A DNA stretch of 64,000 nt, from the NCBI GenBank assembly GCA_045576295.1, contig JAZNGF010000054.1, positions 1 through 64,000 on the forward strand. Direction: 5' to 3'. The stretch comes from CAVALG01 sp045576295 (GTDB lineage: Bacteria; Bacillota; Clostridia; Oscillospirales; Acutalibacteraceae). Under the pieces are notes generated by a model, which was not told the DNA's origin, made no database searches, and saw only the letters and a list, made by a program, of their open reading frames with translations. A program made the translations under genes and the position numbers. Positions 43,187 to 50,327 of this stretch are shown one piece after another. Numbering within the stretch: the first letter of the stretch is position 1; each line of letters opens with the position of its first letter.

Positions 43187-44470
43187 ATGCCAAACAACAA
43201 TTCTAACAACAACAAAACGGTTTGCTCATTTTGCGGCAGAAGCCAGGGCGAGGTTGACCATTTAATTTCGGGTATAGGTGCATTTATTTGTGATGAATGC
43301 GTTGAAATATGCCATTCGCTTATAACCGATGATGAAGAACCTGTAAGGGGTGCAAAAAAGCAGCCCAAAGATTTTAAGTTGCCTAAGCCTGCCGAAATTA
43401 AGGAATACCTTGATAACTATGTTATAGGGCAGGATGAAGCAAAGGTAGCGCTCGCCGTTGCGGTTTATAACCACTATAAGCGCGTGTTCTACACAGGCGA
43501 GAGCGATGTTGAAATAGGTAAGAGCAATATTTTAATGTTAGGCCCCACAGGCGTTGGTAAAACACTGCTTGCGCAAACTCTTGCCCGCTTTTTAGATATT
43601 CCCATTGCAATAACCGATGCCACCACTTTAACCGAGGCGGGTTATGTTGGTGAAGATGTTGAAAACATTCTGCTTCGCCTTATTCAGGCGGCCGATTTCG
43701 ATATTGAAAGAGCAGAGCACGGCATCATCTATGTTGACGAAATCGACAAGATTGCAAGAAAATCGGAAAACACTTCAATAACAAGGGATGTTAGCGGCGA
43801 GGGTGTTCAACAGGCGCTTCTTAAAATTTTAGAGGGAACCGTTTCAAATGTTCCGCCCCAAGGCGGAAGAAAGCACCCACAGCAGGAATTTATTCAAATT
43901 GACACCACTAATATTTTGTTTATATGCGCAGGCGCATTTGATGGTATTGATAAGATAATCGCTAAAAGAGTTAATAAGTCGAGTTCGCTTGGCTTTGGCG
44001 CCGAGGTTAAGTCAAAACAAGAACTTGAGGGCGACAATGTTATGCACAACGCAACCCATCAAGACCTTGTAAAGTACGGGCTTATCCCCGAACTTGTGGG
44101 AAGGCTTCCTGTTATGACAACCCTTTCGCATATGGATGAAAAAACCCTTGAAAGAATAATGACCGAGCCTAAAAACTCTATCATTAATCAGTATAAAGAG
44201 TTGTTTAGGATGGATGGTGTGCAGCTTGATTTTGAGCCTGCCGCTTACAAGGCCATTGCCCGCCTTACCAATGAACGCAAAACTGGCGCAAGAGGACTTC
44301 GCTCAATAGTTGAGGGCGTTCTTGGGAAACTTATGTTTGAAATACCGTCTGACGAAACGATTAAAAGCGTTACTATAACCGAAGACTGCGTTTTAAACGG
44401 CGGAAAACCTAAAATTAAAAGAAAAACGAAATCGGTTAAATCGGCCGATAACAGTGCAGAAACTGCATAA
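43187..44470 (+). CDS. clpX: ATP-dependent Clp protease ATP-binding subunit ClpX
   Basis: This 427-residue AAA+ unfoldase has an N-terminal zinc-binding domain (CSFCGRSQGEV...CDECVEIC, residues 13-42), Walker A GPTGVGKTLLAQT (about 120), Walker B IIYVDEIDKIA, sensor motifs and the pore and IGF loop regions in the expected order. It selects substrates and feeds them to ClpP. Confidence 0.98.
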   Translation: MPNNNSNNNKTVCSFCGRSQGEVDHLISGIGAFICDECVEICHSLITDDEEPVRGAKKQPKDFKLPKPAEIKEYLDNYVIGQDEAKVALAVAVYNHYKRVFYTGESDVEIGKSNILMLGPTGVGKTLLAQTLARFLDIPIAITDATTLTEAGYVGEDVENILLRLIQAADFDIERAEHGIIYVDEIDKIARKSENTSITRDVSGEGVQQALLKILEGTVSNVPPQGGRKHPQQEFIQIDTTNILFICAGAFDGIDKIIAKRVNKSSSLGFGAEVKSKQELEGDNVMHNATHQDLVKYGLIPELVGRLPVMTTLSHMDEKTLERIMTEPKNSIINQYKELFRMDGVQLDFEPAAYKAIARLTNERKTGARGLRSIVEGVLGKLMFEIPSDETIKSVTITEDCVLNGGKPKIKRKTKSVKSADNSAETA

Positions 44471-44485
44471 ATCACATTATCAAAG

Positions 44486-44514
44486 CCTTCGGCATTAGCC
44501 GAGGGTTTTTTTGT
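44486..44514 (+). terminator. Terminator of clpP-clpX
   Basis: CCTTCGGC, loop ATTA, GCCGAGGG followed by TTTTTTTG; 15 bp past the clpX stop. Confidence 0.9.
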
Positions 44515-44543
44515 TTGCTAAAACCAATAGGTTTTGTTATAAT
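44515..44543 (+). promoter_or_regulatory. Promoter of the PflX-like gene
   Basis: TTGCTA, 17-bp spacer, TATAAT, directly after the clpX terminator and 24 bp before the ATG. Confidence 0.7.
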
Positions 44544-44566
44544 TAACTTGAATGTGAGGGGAGTTT

Positions 44567-45442
44567 ATGAATGAATGTTACCTTTGCCCAAGGAAGTGCG
44601 GGGTTGATAGAAGTAAAACATTAGGCTTTTGCAAGGTGGGGGATGAGCTGCTGGTTGCGCGCGCAGCACTGCATCACTACGAAGAGCCCTGTATTTCGGG
44701 CGAAAATGGCTCGGGCGCGGTGTTTTTTAGTGGTTGCAACCTGCATTGTTCTTTTTGCCAAAATTATGAGATTAGCACAAAAAATAAAGGCAAGCCGATA
44801 AGCGTTGACCGCTTGGCCGATATTTTTAAAGAATTAGAGGCGGCAGGCGCGCATAATATTAACCTTGTAACACCAACTGTTTATTCTGATAAAATAATCA
44901 AAGCCATTGAACTTTCAAGGGTTAATATCCCCTTTGTTTACAACTGTGGTGGCTATGAAGCGTGTGAGGTAATTAAACGCCTTTGTGATTATATTGATGT
45001 TTTTATGCCCGATGTTAAGTTCTTTTCGCCGGAACACGGTGCGCGCTACTGCCGCGCGGCCGATTATTATAATAAGGCATTGGGTGCGCTTAAGGTAATG
45101 TGCAGTGCTAAGGGTAAGCCACAGTTTGATGATAACGGCATACTCAAAAAAGGTGTTTTGGTGCGCCACCTTGTAATGCCGGGGTTATATAAAGATTCGC
45201 TTGATATAATCAGGAGCCTTTATAGCGAATTCGGGAACGATAGTTTTCTTTTAAGCCTTATGAGCCAGTATGTGCCGCGCGAAAATTTAGAGGGATACCA
45301 CGAAATAAACAGGCGTGTTACAACATTTGAATATCAAAAGGCCACAGAGCTTGCCGCAGAACTTGGGTTTCAAGGATACACCCAAGAGCGGGGAAGTGCC
45401 AGCGAAAAATATCTTCCGAAGTTCGATTTTTCGGGCGTTTAA
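44567..45442 (+). CDS. Radical SAM protein of the PflX (COG1313) type
   Basis: This 291-residue protein begins with a Cys cluster (CYLCPRKCGVDRSKTLGFC) and then the radical-SAM motif FSGCNLHCSFCQNYEIS (Cys57, 61, 64) that binds a [4Fe-4S] cluster and SAM. It resembles pyruvate formate-lyase-activating enzymes, but family members of this class have no proven substrate. The C terminus keeps LMSQYVPRENLEGYHEINRRVT, typical of the group. No glycyl-radical enzyme gene is adjacent. Own promoter upstream. Confidence 0.88.
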   Translation: MNECYLCPRKCGVDRSKTLGFCKVGDELLVARAALHHYEEPCISGENGSGAVFFSGCNLHCSFCQNYEISTKNKGKPISVDRLADIFKELEAAGAHNINLVTPTVYSDKIIKAIELSRVNIPFVYNCGGYEACEVIKRLCDYIDVFMPDVKFFSPEHGARYCRAADYYNKALGALKVMCSAKGKPQFDDNGILKKGVLVRHLVMPGLYKDSLDIIRSLYSEFGNDSFLLSLMSQYVPRENLEGYHEINRRVTTFEYQKATELAAELGFQGYTQERGSASEKYLPKFDFSGV

Positions 45443-45570
45443 ACCCCGCAAAATGTGAATAAAAATATAAAATTTTCAACTTGGAAGTCTTATATAAAAA
45501 TTAAAACCTAAAAATGGCGCAAAAACCAGCAAAAAAGTAAAATAAATTGCTATAAAAAACAAAAGATGTG

Positions 45571-45599
45571 TAGACATTGCAGCAAAAGTATGTTAAAAT
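45571..45599 (+). promoter_or_regulatory. Candidate promoter of the hydrogenase operon
   Basis: TAGACA, 17-bp spacer, TAAAAT, followed by an untranslated leader of about 80 nt before AGGAGGAATCAGG. The rest of the 245-bp gap 45443-45687 shows no other gene. Confidence 0.55.
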
Positions 45600-45687
45600 T
45601 ATCACAATGGTCGAATGATGTGTTAGTGCGTGCATTTTGCGCACCGCTTTAGAAAGTTTCGGCCCAAATATAGGAGGAATCAGGAAA

Positions 45688-46182
45688 ATGAAAAAGAAAA
45701 TAGGCACACTTCCTTTTAACGGAACTCCTGAACAGGAAAAGCAGCTTATGGATGTTATTGATGCTCACAAGCACGATAAGAGCTTGCTTATGGCTGTTAT
45801 GCAGCAAGCACAAGACATTTACGGCTACCTTCCTTTGGAGGTACAGGAAAAGATCGCACTTGGTATGGGTGTTTCTGTTGAGAAGGTATACGGGGTTGCA
45901 ACCTTTTATGCTCAGTTCTCATTAACACCAAAGGGCAAATACAACATCTCGGTTTGCCTTGGAACCGCTTGTTATGTTAAGGGCGCCGGCGATATTATGG
46001 ATAAGCTTTCTGAAAGGCTTGGAATCGGCGCTGACGAATGCACACCTGACGGTAAGTATTCACTTACTGCCTGCCGTTGCATTGGTGCCTGCGGTTTGGC
46101 CCCTGTATTAACAGTAAACGAAGAAGTTTACGGACGTTTAACCGTTGATGACGTTGACGATATCCTTGCAAAATACAACTAA
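45688..46182 (+). CDS. hydC: NuoE-like [2Fe-2S] subunit of bifurcating hydrogenase (HydC type)
   Basis: This 164-residue thioredoxin-like ferredoxin is homologous to the 24-kDa subunit of complex I. After an N-terminal helical part (AVMQQAQDIYGYLPLEVQEKIA), the VSVEKVYGVATFYAQFSL segment leads to the [2Fe-2S] ligands in CLGTACYVKG and ACRCIGACGLAP (C-x4-C, C-x3-C). It passes electrons between NADH and the hydrogenase core in HydABC. The ATG at 45688 follows AGGAGG; an in-frame start at 45637 lies in the leader. First gene of the operon. Confidence 0.93.
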   Translation: MKKKIGTLPFNGTPEQEKQLMDVIDAHKHDKSLLMAVMQQAQDIYGYLPLEVQEKIALGMGVSVEKVYGVATFYAQFSLTPKGKYNISVCLGTACYVKGAGDIMDKLSERLGIGADECTPDGKYSLTACRCIGACGLAPVLTVNEEVYGRLTVDDVDDILAKYN

Positions 46183-46220
46183 TCAGCAATAACGCCGTTT
46201 CTGAATAAAGAAAGACGGTA

Positions 46221-46583
46221 ATGATTATGACAATATGCACTATTAAAGAACTTCTTAATGCCGATGTTATTTGCAACGAAGACCTTCTTTCCCACCATGT
46301 TTATTCCGCCTGCGGAAGCGATATGATGAGTGATGTTCTGGCCTATGTTAAAGACCAAGCTGTTTTAATGACAGGGCTTGTTAATTCACAGGTTATTCGC
46401 ACTGCGGAAATGATGGATATGGTTTGCATAGTTTTCGTTCGCTCAAAAACACCCACACCCGAAATGGTTGAACTCGCACGCGAGAGCGGGATAGTTCTTT
46501 TGGCAACCGAAAAAAGAATGTATGAGGCCTGTGGCATACTTTACAGCAACGGCCTTGTAGGAAATAAGGTTCGCAATGCCTGA
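46221..46583 (+). CDS. DRTGG-domain protein in the hydrogenase operon
   Basis: This 120-residue soluble protein resembles the DRTGG fold: TIKELLNADVICNEDLLSHHVYSACGSDMMSDVLAYV, then VLMTGLVNSQVIRTAEMMDMVCIVFVRSKTPTPEMVELARESGIVLLATE. DRTGG domains accompany CBS and ligand-sensing proteins and HPr-kinase-like proteins; no catalytic residue is obvious. A second ATG two codons later (46227) is also possible. It overlaps the next gene by 8 bases, which implies coupled translation of a sensor/anti-sigma-like pair. Role in hydrogenase regulation is inferred from position. Confidence 0.75.
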   Translation: MIMTICTIKELLNADVICNEDLLSHHVYSACGSDMMSDVLAYVKDQAVLMTGLVNSQVIRTAEMMDMVCIVFVRSKTPTPEMVELARESGIVLLATEKRMYEACGILYSNGLVGNKVRNA

Positions 46584-46998
46584 GTTAGTTTTCAAATTTG
46601 ATGTTGACGGGTCCGACTTTACATCGGCAGGTCAGGCATCGGTTAGCATTAAAAAGAATTTAAGGCAGTTAGGGCTTTCGCCCGAAATTATCCGCCGTGT
46701 TTCAATCGCTATGTATGAAGGCGAAATAAACATGGTTATTCATGCCGGTGGCGGCGTCGCTACGGTTACCGTTTCGGAAGAATGTGTTACAATACTTCTT
46801 TCCGATAAAGGGCCAGGTATTAAAGACATTGATAAAGCGATGCAGGAGGGTTACTCCACCGCAACCGACAGCATACGTTCATTAGGCTTTGGCGCCGGAA
46901 TGGGGCTTCCTAATATGAAGCGCTACACCGATTTTATGGAAGTTAAATCGGTTGTGGGTGAAGGCACCGATATTACAATGAAGGTAAATATTAATTAG
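46576..46998 (+). CDS. RsbW/SpoIIAB-like HATPase (anti-sigma-type kinase fold)
   Basis: This 140-residue single-domain GHKL ATPase has an N-box MYEGEINMVIHA, a G1 box LLSDKGPGIKDI and a G2 box FGAGMGLPNMKRYTD. The layout is that of serine-protein kinases/anti-sigma factors such as RsbW and SpoIIAB, with no His phosphotransfer domain. It could phosphorylate or sequester a partner protein, but no sigma factor or anti-anti-sigma (STAS) gene is in the operon, so the target is unknown. Overlaps the DRTGG gene upstream; 19 bp separate it from the HydS-like gene. Confidence 0.85.
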   Translation: MPELVFKFDVDGSDFTSAGQASVSIKKNLRQLGLSPEIIRRVSIAMYEGEINMVIHAGGGVATVTVSEECVTILLSDKGPGIKDIDKAMQEGYSTATDSIRSLGFGAGMGLPNMKRYTDFMEVKSVVGEGTDITMKVNIN

Positions 46999-47017
46999 TT
47001 TCTTATAGGTATATTTT

Positions 47018-48298
47018 ATGGATATATACAAACATTCGGTTTATCTTGATGCCAATAAATGCGACGGTTGTACATCGTGCTTAAGGCATTGCCCAACCGA
47101 AGCTATCAGAATAAAAGATAACAAGGCAGTTATTGATCAAGAACGCTGCATCGACTGCGGTGAGTGCATAAGGGTTTGCCCTAATAAAGCAAAAAAATCC
47201 CGTTGCGGTTCGCTCGATGAGATGAAGAACTACAAATGGAATATCGCCCTTCCCGCACCTTCGCTTTACGGCCAGTTCGAAAATCTTGACAATGTTGACT
47301 ATGTTCTAAACGGGCTTAAAAAAATCGGGTTTGATGATGTTTTCGAGGTGTCTGCTGCGGCTGAACTGGTTTCGGCCTACACGAGAATTTACCTTAAAAA
47401 CGAAGATGTTAAAAAACCCGCAATAAGCTCTGCTTGCCCTGTTGTTTTAAGACTAATAGCTCTCAGGTTCCCATCTCTTGTTGACAATATCATTCATATG
47501 CTTCCGCCAATGGAGATTGCCGCTTCTCTTGCGAGGGACAAGGCAAAAAACGAACACCCTGAACTCGGCGACAGCGATATTGGAGTTTTCTTTATATCGC
47601 CCTGCCCTGCAAAGGTTAGTTATGTAAATAACGGTTTTGCAGGATATAAAAGTTTGGTTGACGTTGTAATCCCCATTAGTGAGCTTTATTTCAAACTGAT
47701 TAACGCTATGACAGCAGATGAATCGGTTGACAGCATATCCCATTCGGGCAGAATTGGAATTGGCTGGGCGGCAAGCGGCGGTGAGGCAACGGCAATATTT
47801 AACGACCGTTACCTTGCGGCTGACGGCATAGATAATGTTATCCACGTTCTTGATCAGGTTGAAAACGGAAATATTCCTGCGCTTGATTTTATCGAGCTTA
47901 ACGCCTGCACAGGCGGTTGCGTTGGCGGTGTTCTAACAATAGAAAACCCCTTCGTTGCAAAGGCACGACTTCGCAGCCTTAGAAGGTATCTTCCGGTTTC
48001 GCAAAACTCTTTATCGAAAGAGGAAAAATGCGAGGTTCCAAACGGGTATATGTTTGGAGATTTTCCAACCTATCACCCCATTTCGCAGCTTAGCGAAAAT
48101 ATGATGGAATCTATCAGAATGATGGCCGACATTCAGTCTCTTCGAAGTGAACTTCCGGGCATTGACTGTGCTTCGTGCGGTGCGCCCAACTGCAGGGCTT
48201 TTGCCGAGGATATTGTTAAAAGCAAAGCGGTTATTGAAAACTGCCCAATACTGAAATACCGTAATGAAACGGTGAAGTCGGGCGGTGATGAAGAATGA
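47018..48298 (+). CDS. HydS-like [FeFe]-hydrogenase homologue, probable sensor
   Basis: This 426-residue iron-sulfur protein has two [4Fe-4S] ferredoxin clusters (CDGCTSCLRHCP, CIDCGECIRVCP, residues 15-50), an H-cluster-like domain (about 70-330) and a C-terminal Cys cluster (CASCGAPNC, from about 383). The three H-cluster motifs are altered. L1 is SSACPVV (137-143), with Ala where catalytic enzymes have the proton-relay Cys; L2 is SPCPAK (194-199), lacking Met; L3 is ELNACTGGCVGG (from 293), keeping both Cys. These changes are those reported for sensory HydS proteins rather than efficient hydrogenases. There is no PAS domain. It is flanked by DRTGG and HATPase genes, so it probably senses H2 or redox state and passes the signal to them. 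Confidence 0.82.
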   Translation: MDIYKHSVYLDANKCDGCTSCLRHCPTEAIRIKDNKAVIDQERCIDCGECIRVCPNKAKKSRCGSLDEMKNYKWNIALPAPSLYGQFENLDNVDYVLNGLKKIGFDDVFEVSAAAELVSAYTRIYLKNEDVKKPAISSACPVVLRLIALRFPSLVDNIIHMLPPMEIAASLARDKAKNEHPELGDSDIGVFFISPCPAKVSYVNNGFAGYKSLVDVVIPISELYFKLINAMTADESVDSISHSGRIGIGWAASGGEATAIFNDRYLAADGIDNVIHVLDQVENGNIPALDFIELNACTGGCVGGVLTIENPFVAKARLRSLRRYLPVSQNSLSKEEKCEVPNGYMFGDFPTYHPISQLSENMMESIRMMADIQSLRSELPGIDCASCGAPNCRAFAEDIVKSKAVIENCPILKYRNETVKSGGDEE

Positions 48299-48621
48299 CT
48301 GTTAACGAGCTTACAAGGGAGCTTAACCTAACAGCGGTTGCACTGCCTTGCGGTGAACGCGAGATAGAAGGCGCCTATTGCGGCGACCTTTTAAGTTGGG
48401 TTATGGGACGAGCAGAAAGCGGCAATGTTTGGGTAACAATTATGTCAAACATTAATGTGGTGGCTGTGGCTTCGCTTGCAGATGTTTCGGCAGTTATATT
48501 GGCCGAAGGTGTAGAGGTTGATGAAGACGTTAAAAAAACCGCTTTAGAGCGTTCGGTTAACCTGCTGTCGTCGAATGATAGCACATATAACATCGCAAAC
48601 CTTATTGGTAAAGTGATATGA
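48295..48621 (+). CDS. DRTGG-related small protein
   Basis: This 108-residue protein shows MTVNELTRELNLTAVALPCGEREIEGAYCGDLLSWVMGRAESGNVWVT in outline (segments NELTRELNL, GAYCGDLLSWVMG, NVWVTIMSNINVVAVASLADVSAVI). This is the HPr-kinase-N-like/DRTGG-related family that turns up near hydrogenase genes and PHP proteins. No active-site residues can be named. It overlaps its neighbours on both sides by 4 bases (ATGA), so it is translated in tight stoichiometry with the HydS-like protein and the PHP protein. Confidence 0.75.
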   Translation: MTVNELTRELNLTAVALPCGEREIEGAYCGDLLSWVMGRAESGNVWVTIMSNINVVAVASLADVSAVILAEGVEVDEDVKKTALERSVNLLSSNDSTYNIANLIGKVI

Positions 48622-49349
48622 AAAAGTATTATTACGATCTTCACATTCACTCGTGCCTGTCGCCCTGCGGCGATAATGAATCAACCCCAAACAGCATTGC
48701 CGGAATGGGCAGCCTTAACGGGCTTGATATTATGGCACTTACCGACCATAACACATGCAAAAACTGCCCCGCGTTTTTTAAGGCGGCAGAAAGATATGGC
48801 ATAACCCCCATTGCGGGAATGGAGCTTACAACTTCTGAAGAAATTCACGTTGTGTGCTTGTTTCAAACCTTAGAAGAAGCCGCCGGCTTTGAAGAAGAGG
48901 TTTTATCACGTAGGGTTATGATAAAGAATAAAACCGAAATATTCGGTGAACAGCTCATCGTTGATGAAAATGATAAGGTTATAGGTAATGACGAAAACTT
49001 GCTCATTATCGCAACCGGCATTTCGCTTGATGAGGTGCCCGAACTTGTGAAAAAGTATAACGGTGTTTATTTCCCGGCGCATATTGATAAAGAATCAAAC
49101 AGCGCCATTGCGGTTTTAGGTTCATACCCTAACGCTTCGGTGTTTGGGCTTGCTGAACTGCACAAAAGGGAAAATGCCGAAAAGTATTCAGGTATTACCG
49201 CACTCGGCAAAGATAATTTTATTTTCAATTCTGATGCGCATTATCTTTGGAATATTAACGAAAGCGAAGCTTATTTCACGTTGCCCAAAGATTTAAGCAG
49301 TGATGAAATAAAAAACGAGCTTTTTAAAAAAATGAGGAGCTGCTTATGA
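48618..49349 (+). CDS. PHP-domain phosphoesterase
   Basis: This 243-residue protein has the PHP metal-binding motifs YDLHIHSCLSPCGD (H-x-H, residues 6-13), MALTDHNTCKN (D-H) and a Glu-containing GMELTTSEEIHVV; the later NSDAHYLWN completes the site. Such proteins hydrolyse phosphate esters, but the substrate is unknown. Because it is embedded between DRTGG-related and HATPase genes with 4-bp overlaps, it may remove a signalling phosphate or nucleotide in the proposed pathway. Cytoplasmic. Confidence 0.9.
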   Translation: MKKYYYDLHIHSCLSPCGDNESTPNSIAGMGSLNGLDIMALTDHNTCKNCPAFFKAAERYGITPIAGMELTTSEEIHVVCLFQTLEEAAGFEEEVLSRRVMIKNKTEIFGEQLIVDENDKVIGNDENLLIIATGISLDEVPELVKKYNGVYFPAHIDKESNSAIAVLGSYPNASVFGLAELHKRENAEKYSGITALGKDNFIFNSDAHYLWNINESEAYFTLPKDLSSDEIKNELFKKMRSCL

Positions 49350-49900
49350 AGGAGTTATCATTAAATATTCTTGATATTACTGAAAATTCCGTTAAAGCAG
49401 GCGCGGCACTTACCGAAATACTAATAGATGAAACTGATGAGTTTCTTAAAATCACTATTAAAGATAACGGTTGCGGAATGACGGCAGAGGTGCTGAGAAG
49501 CGTTCAAAACCCGTTCTACACAACCCGCACAACTAGGAAGGTTGGAATGGGAATCCCACTGCTTAAAATGCAGGCCGAACAAACCGGCGGTGAAATAACC
49601 ATTGAATCAAGAACTGTGGAAGAACACCCCGAAAATCACGGTACTGTTGTAACCGCATCTTTTAATAAAAATCACATTGATTACACTCCGCTTGGTGACA
49701 TAGTTTCAAGCATAGTAACACTGATACAAGGTCACCCTGAAACCGATTTCCTTTTTAGGCACAATAAGTGCGGGCTTAATATCGAGCTCGACACAAGGCA
49801 GATGAGGGAGATTTTAGGTGGCGATGTTCCACTGAACAGTTTCGAGGTGATTTGCTGGGTAAAGGAATATTTACTCGAACAATATAGTGTAAATAATTAG
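49346..49900 (+). CDS. Second HATPase in the hydrogenase operon
   Basis: This 184-residue GHKL ATPase has N-box SLNILDITENSV, G1 ITIKDNGCGM, F/G2 region NPFYTTRTTRKVGMGIPLLKMQ and the TVVTASF strand. It resembles the ATPase half of a sensor histidine kinase without a dimerisation/phosphoacceptor domain, followed by a distinct C-terminal 70 residues (TPLGDIVSSIVTLIQGHPETDF...). How it differs from the RsbW-like HATPase 2.3 kb upstream suggests two non-redundant kinase or regulator steps. Starts within the PHP gene stop (ATGA). Confidence 0.88.
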   Translation: MKELSLNILDITENSVKAGAALTEILIDETDEFLKITIKDNGCGMTAEVLRSVQNPFYTTRTTRKVGMGIPLLKMQAEQTGGEITIESRTVEEHPENHGTVVTASFNKNHIDYTPLGDIVSSIVTLIQGHPETDFLFRHNKCGLNIELDTRQMREILGGDVPLNSFEVICWVKEYLLEQYSVNN

Positions 49901-49937
49901 GTGGCCCGAAGCTACCTAAATGAAAGGGAGAAATATA

Positions 49938-50309
49938 ATGAAATCATTGGCTGAGTTGCAAGCAATAAAAGACAAGATGAAAAGCAAGGTAGTTATCCGC
50001 GAAGGTGCGCAGGAAATCAGGGTTGTTGTAGGTATGGCAACCTGCGGTATCGCTGCAGGCGCACGCCCGGTTTTAAACACCTTGGTTGAAGAGGTTAATG
50101 CTCAAAACCTTTCAGATAAGGTTTCGGTATCACAAACCGGTTGTATTGGCATTTGCCAGTTCGAACCTGTTGTTGAAGTTATCGAAGCAGGCAAAGAAAA
50201 AACAACATACGTTAAAATGACAGCTGAAAAGGCTAAACGTGTTGTTGAGGAACATCTTAAGGGCGGTAAAGTAGTTTCTGAATACACCATTTCTGCCCAG
50301 AATTCATAA
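49938..50309 (+). CDS. Thioredoxin-like [2Fe-2S] ferredoxin of the hydrogenase operon
   Basis: This 123-residue protein has the thioredoxin-like ferredoxin fold: VVVGMATCGIAAGARPVL, then SVSQTGCIGICQFEPVVEV with the C-x3-C pair (ligands CGIA...CIGIC). It is a second, shorter relative of the NuoE-type protein and is usually found between the regulatory block and hydB. It may be a small electron carrier of the complex. ATG 49938 follows AAAGGGAG; an upstream ATG at 49920 is less well spaced. Confidence 0.88.
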   Translation: MKSLAELQAIKDKMKSKVVIREGAQEIRVVVGMATCGIAAGARPVLNTLVEEVNAQNLSDKVSVSQTGCIGICQFEPVVEVIEAGKEKTTYVKMTAEKAKRVVEEHLKGGKVVSEYTISAQNS

Positions 50310-50327
50310 TTTTTTGGAGGTATAATA

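Noticed and set aside
47018..48298. Calling the HydS-like protein a catalytic hydrogenase
   Set aside because: The L1 and L2 motifs lack the catalytic Cys and Met, and a full HydA is present downstream.
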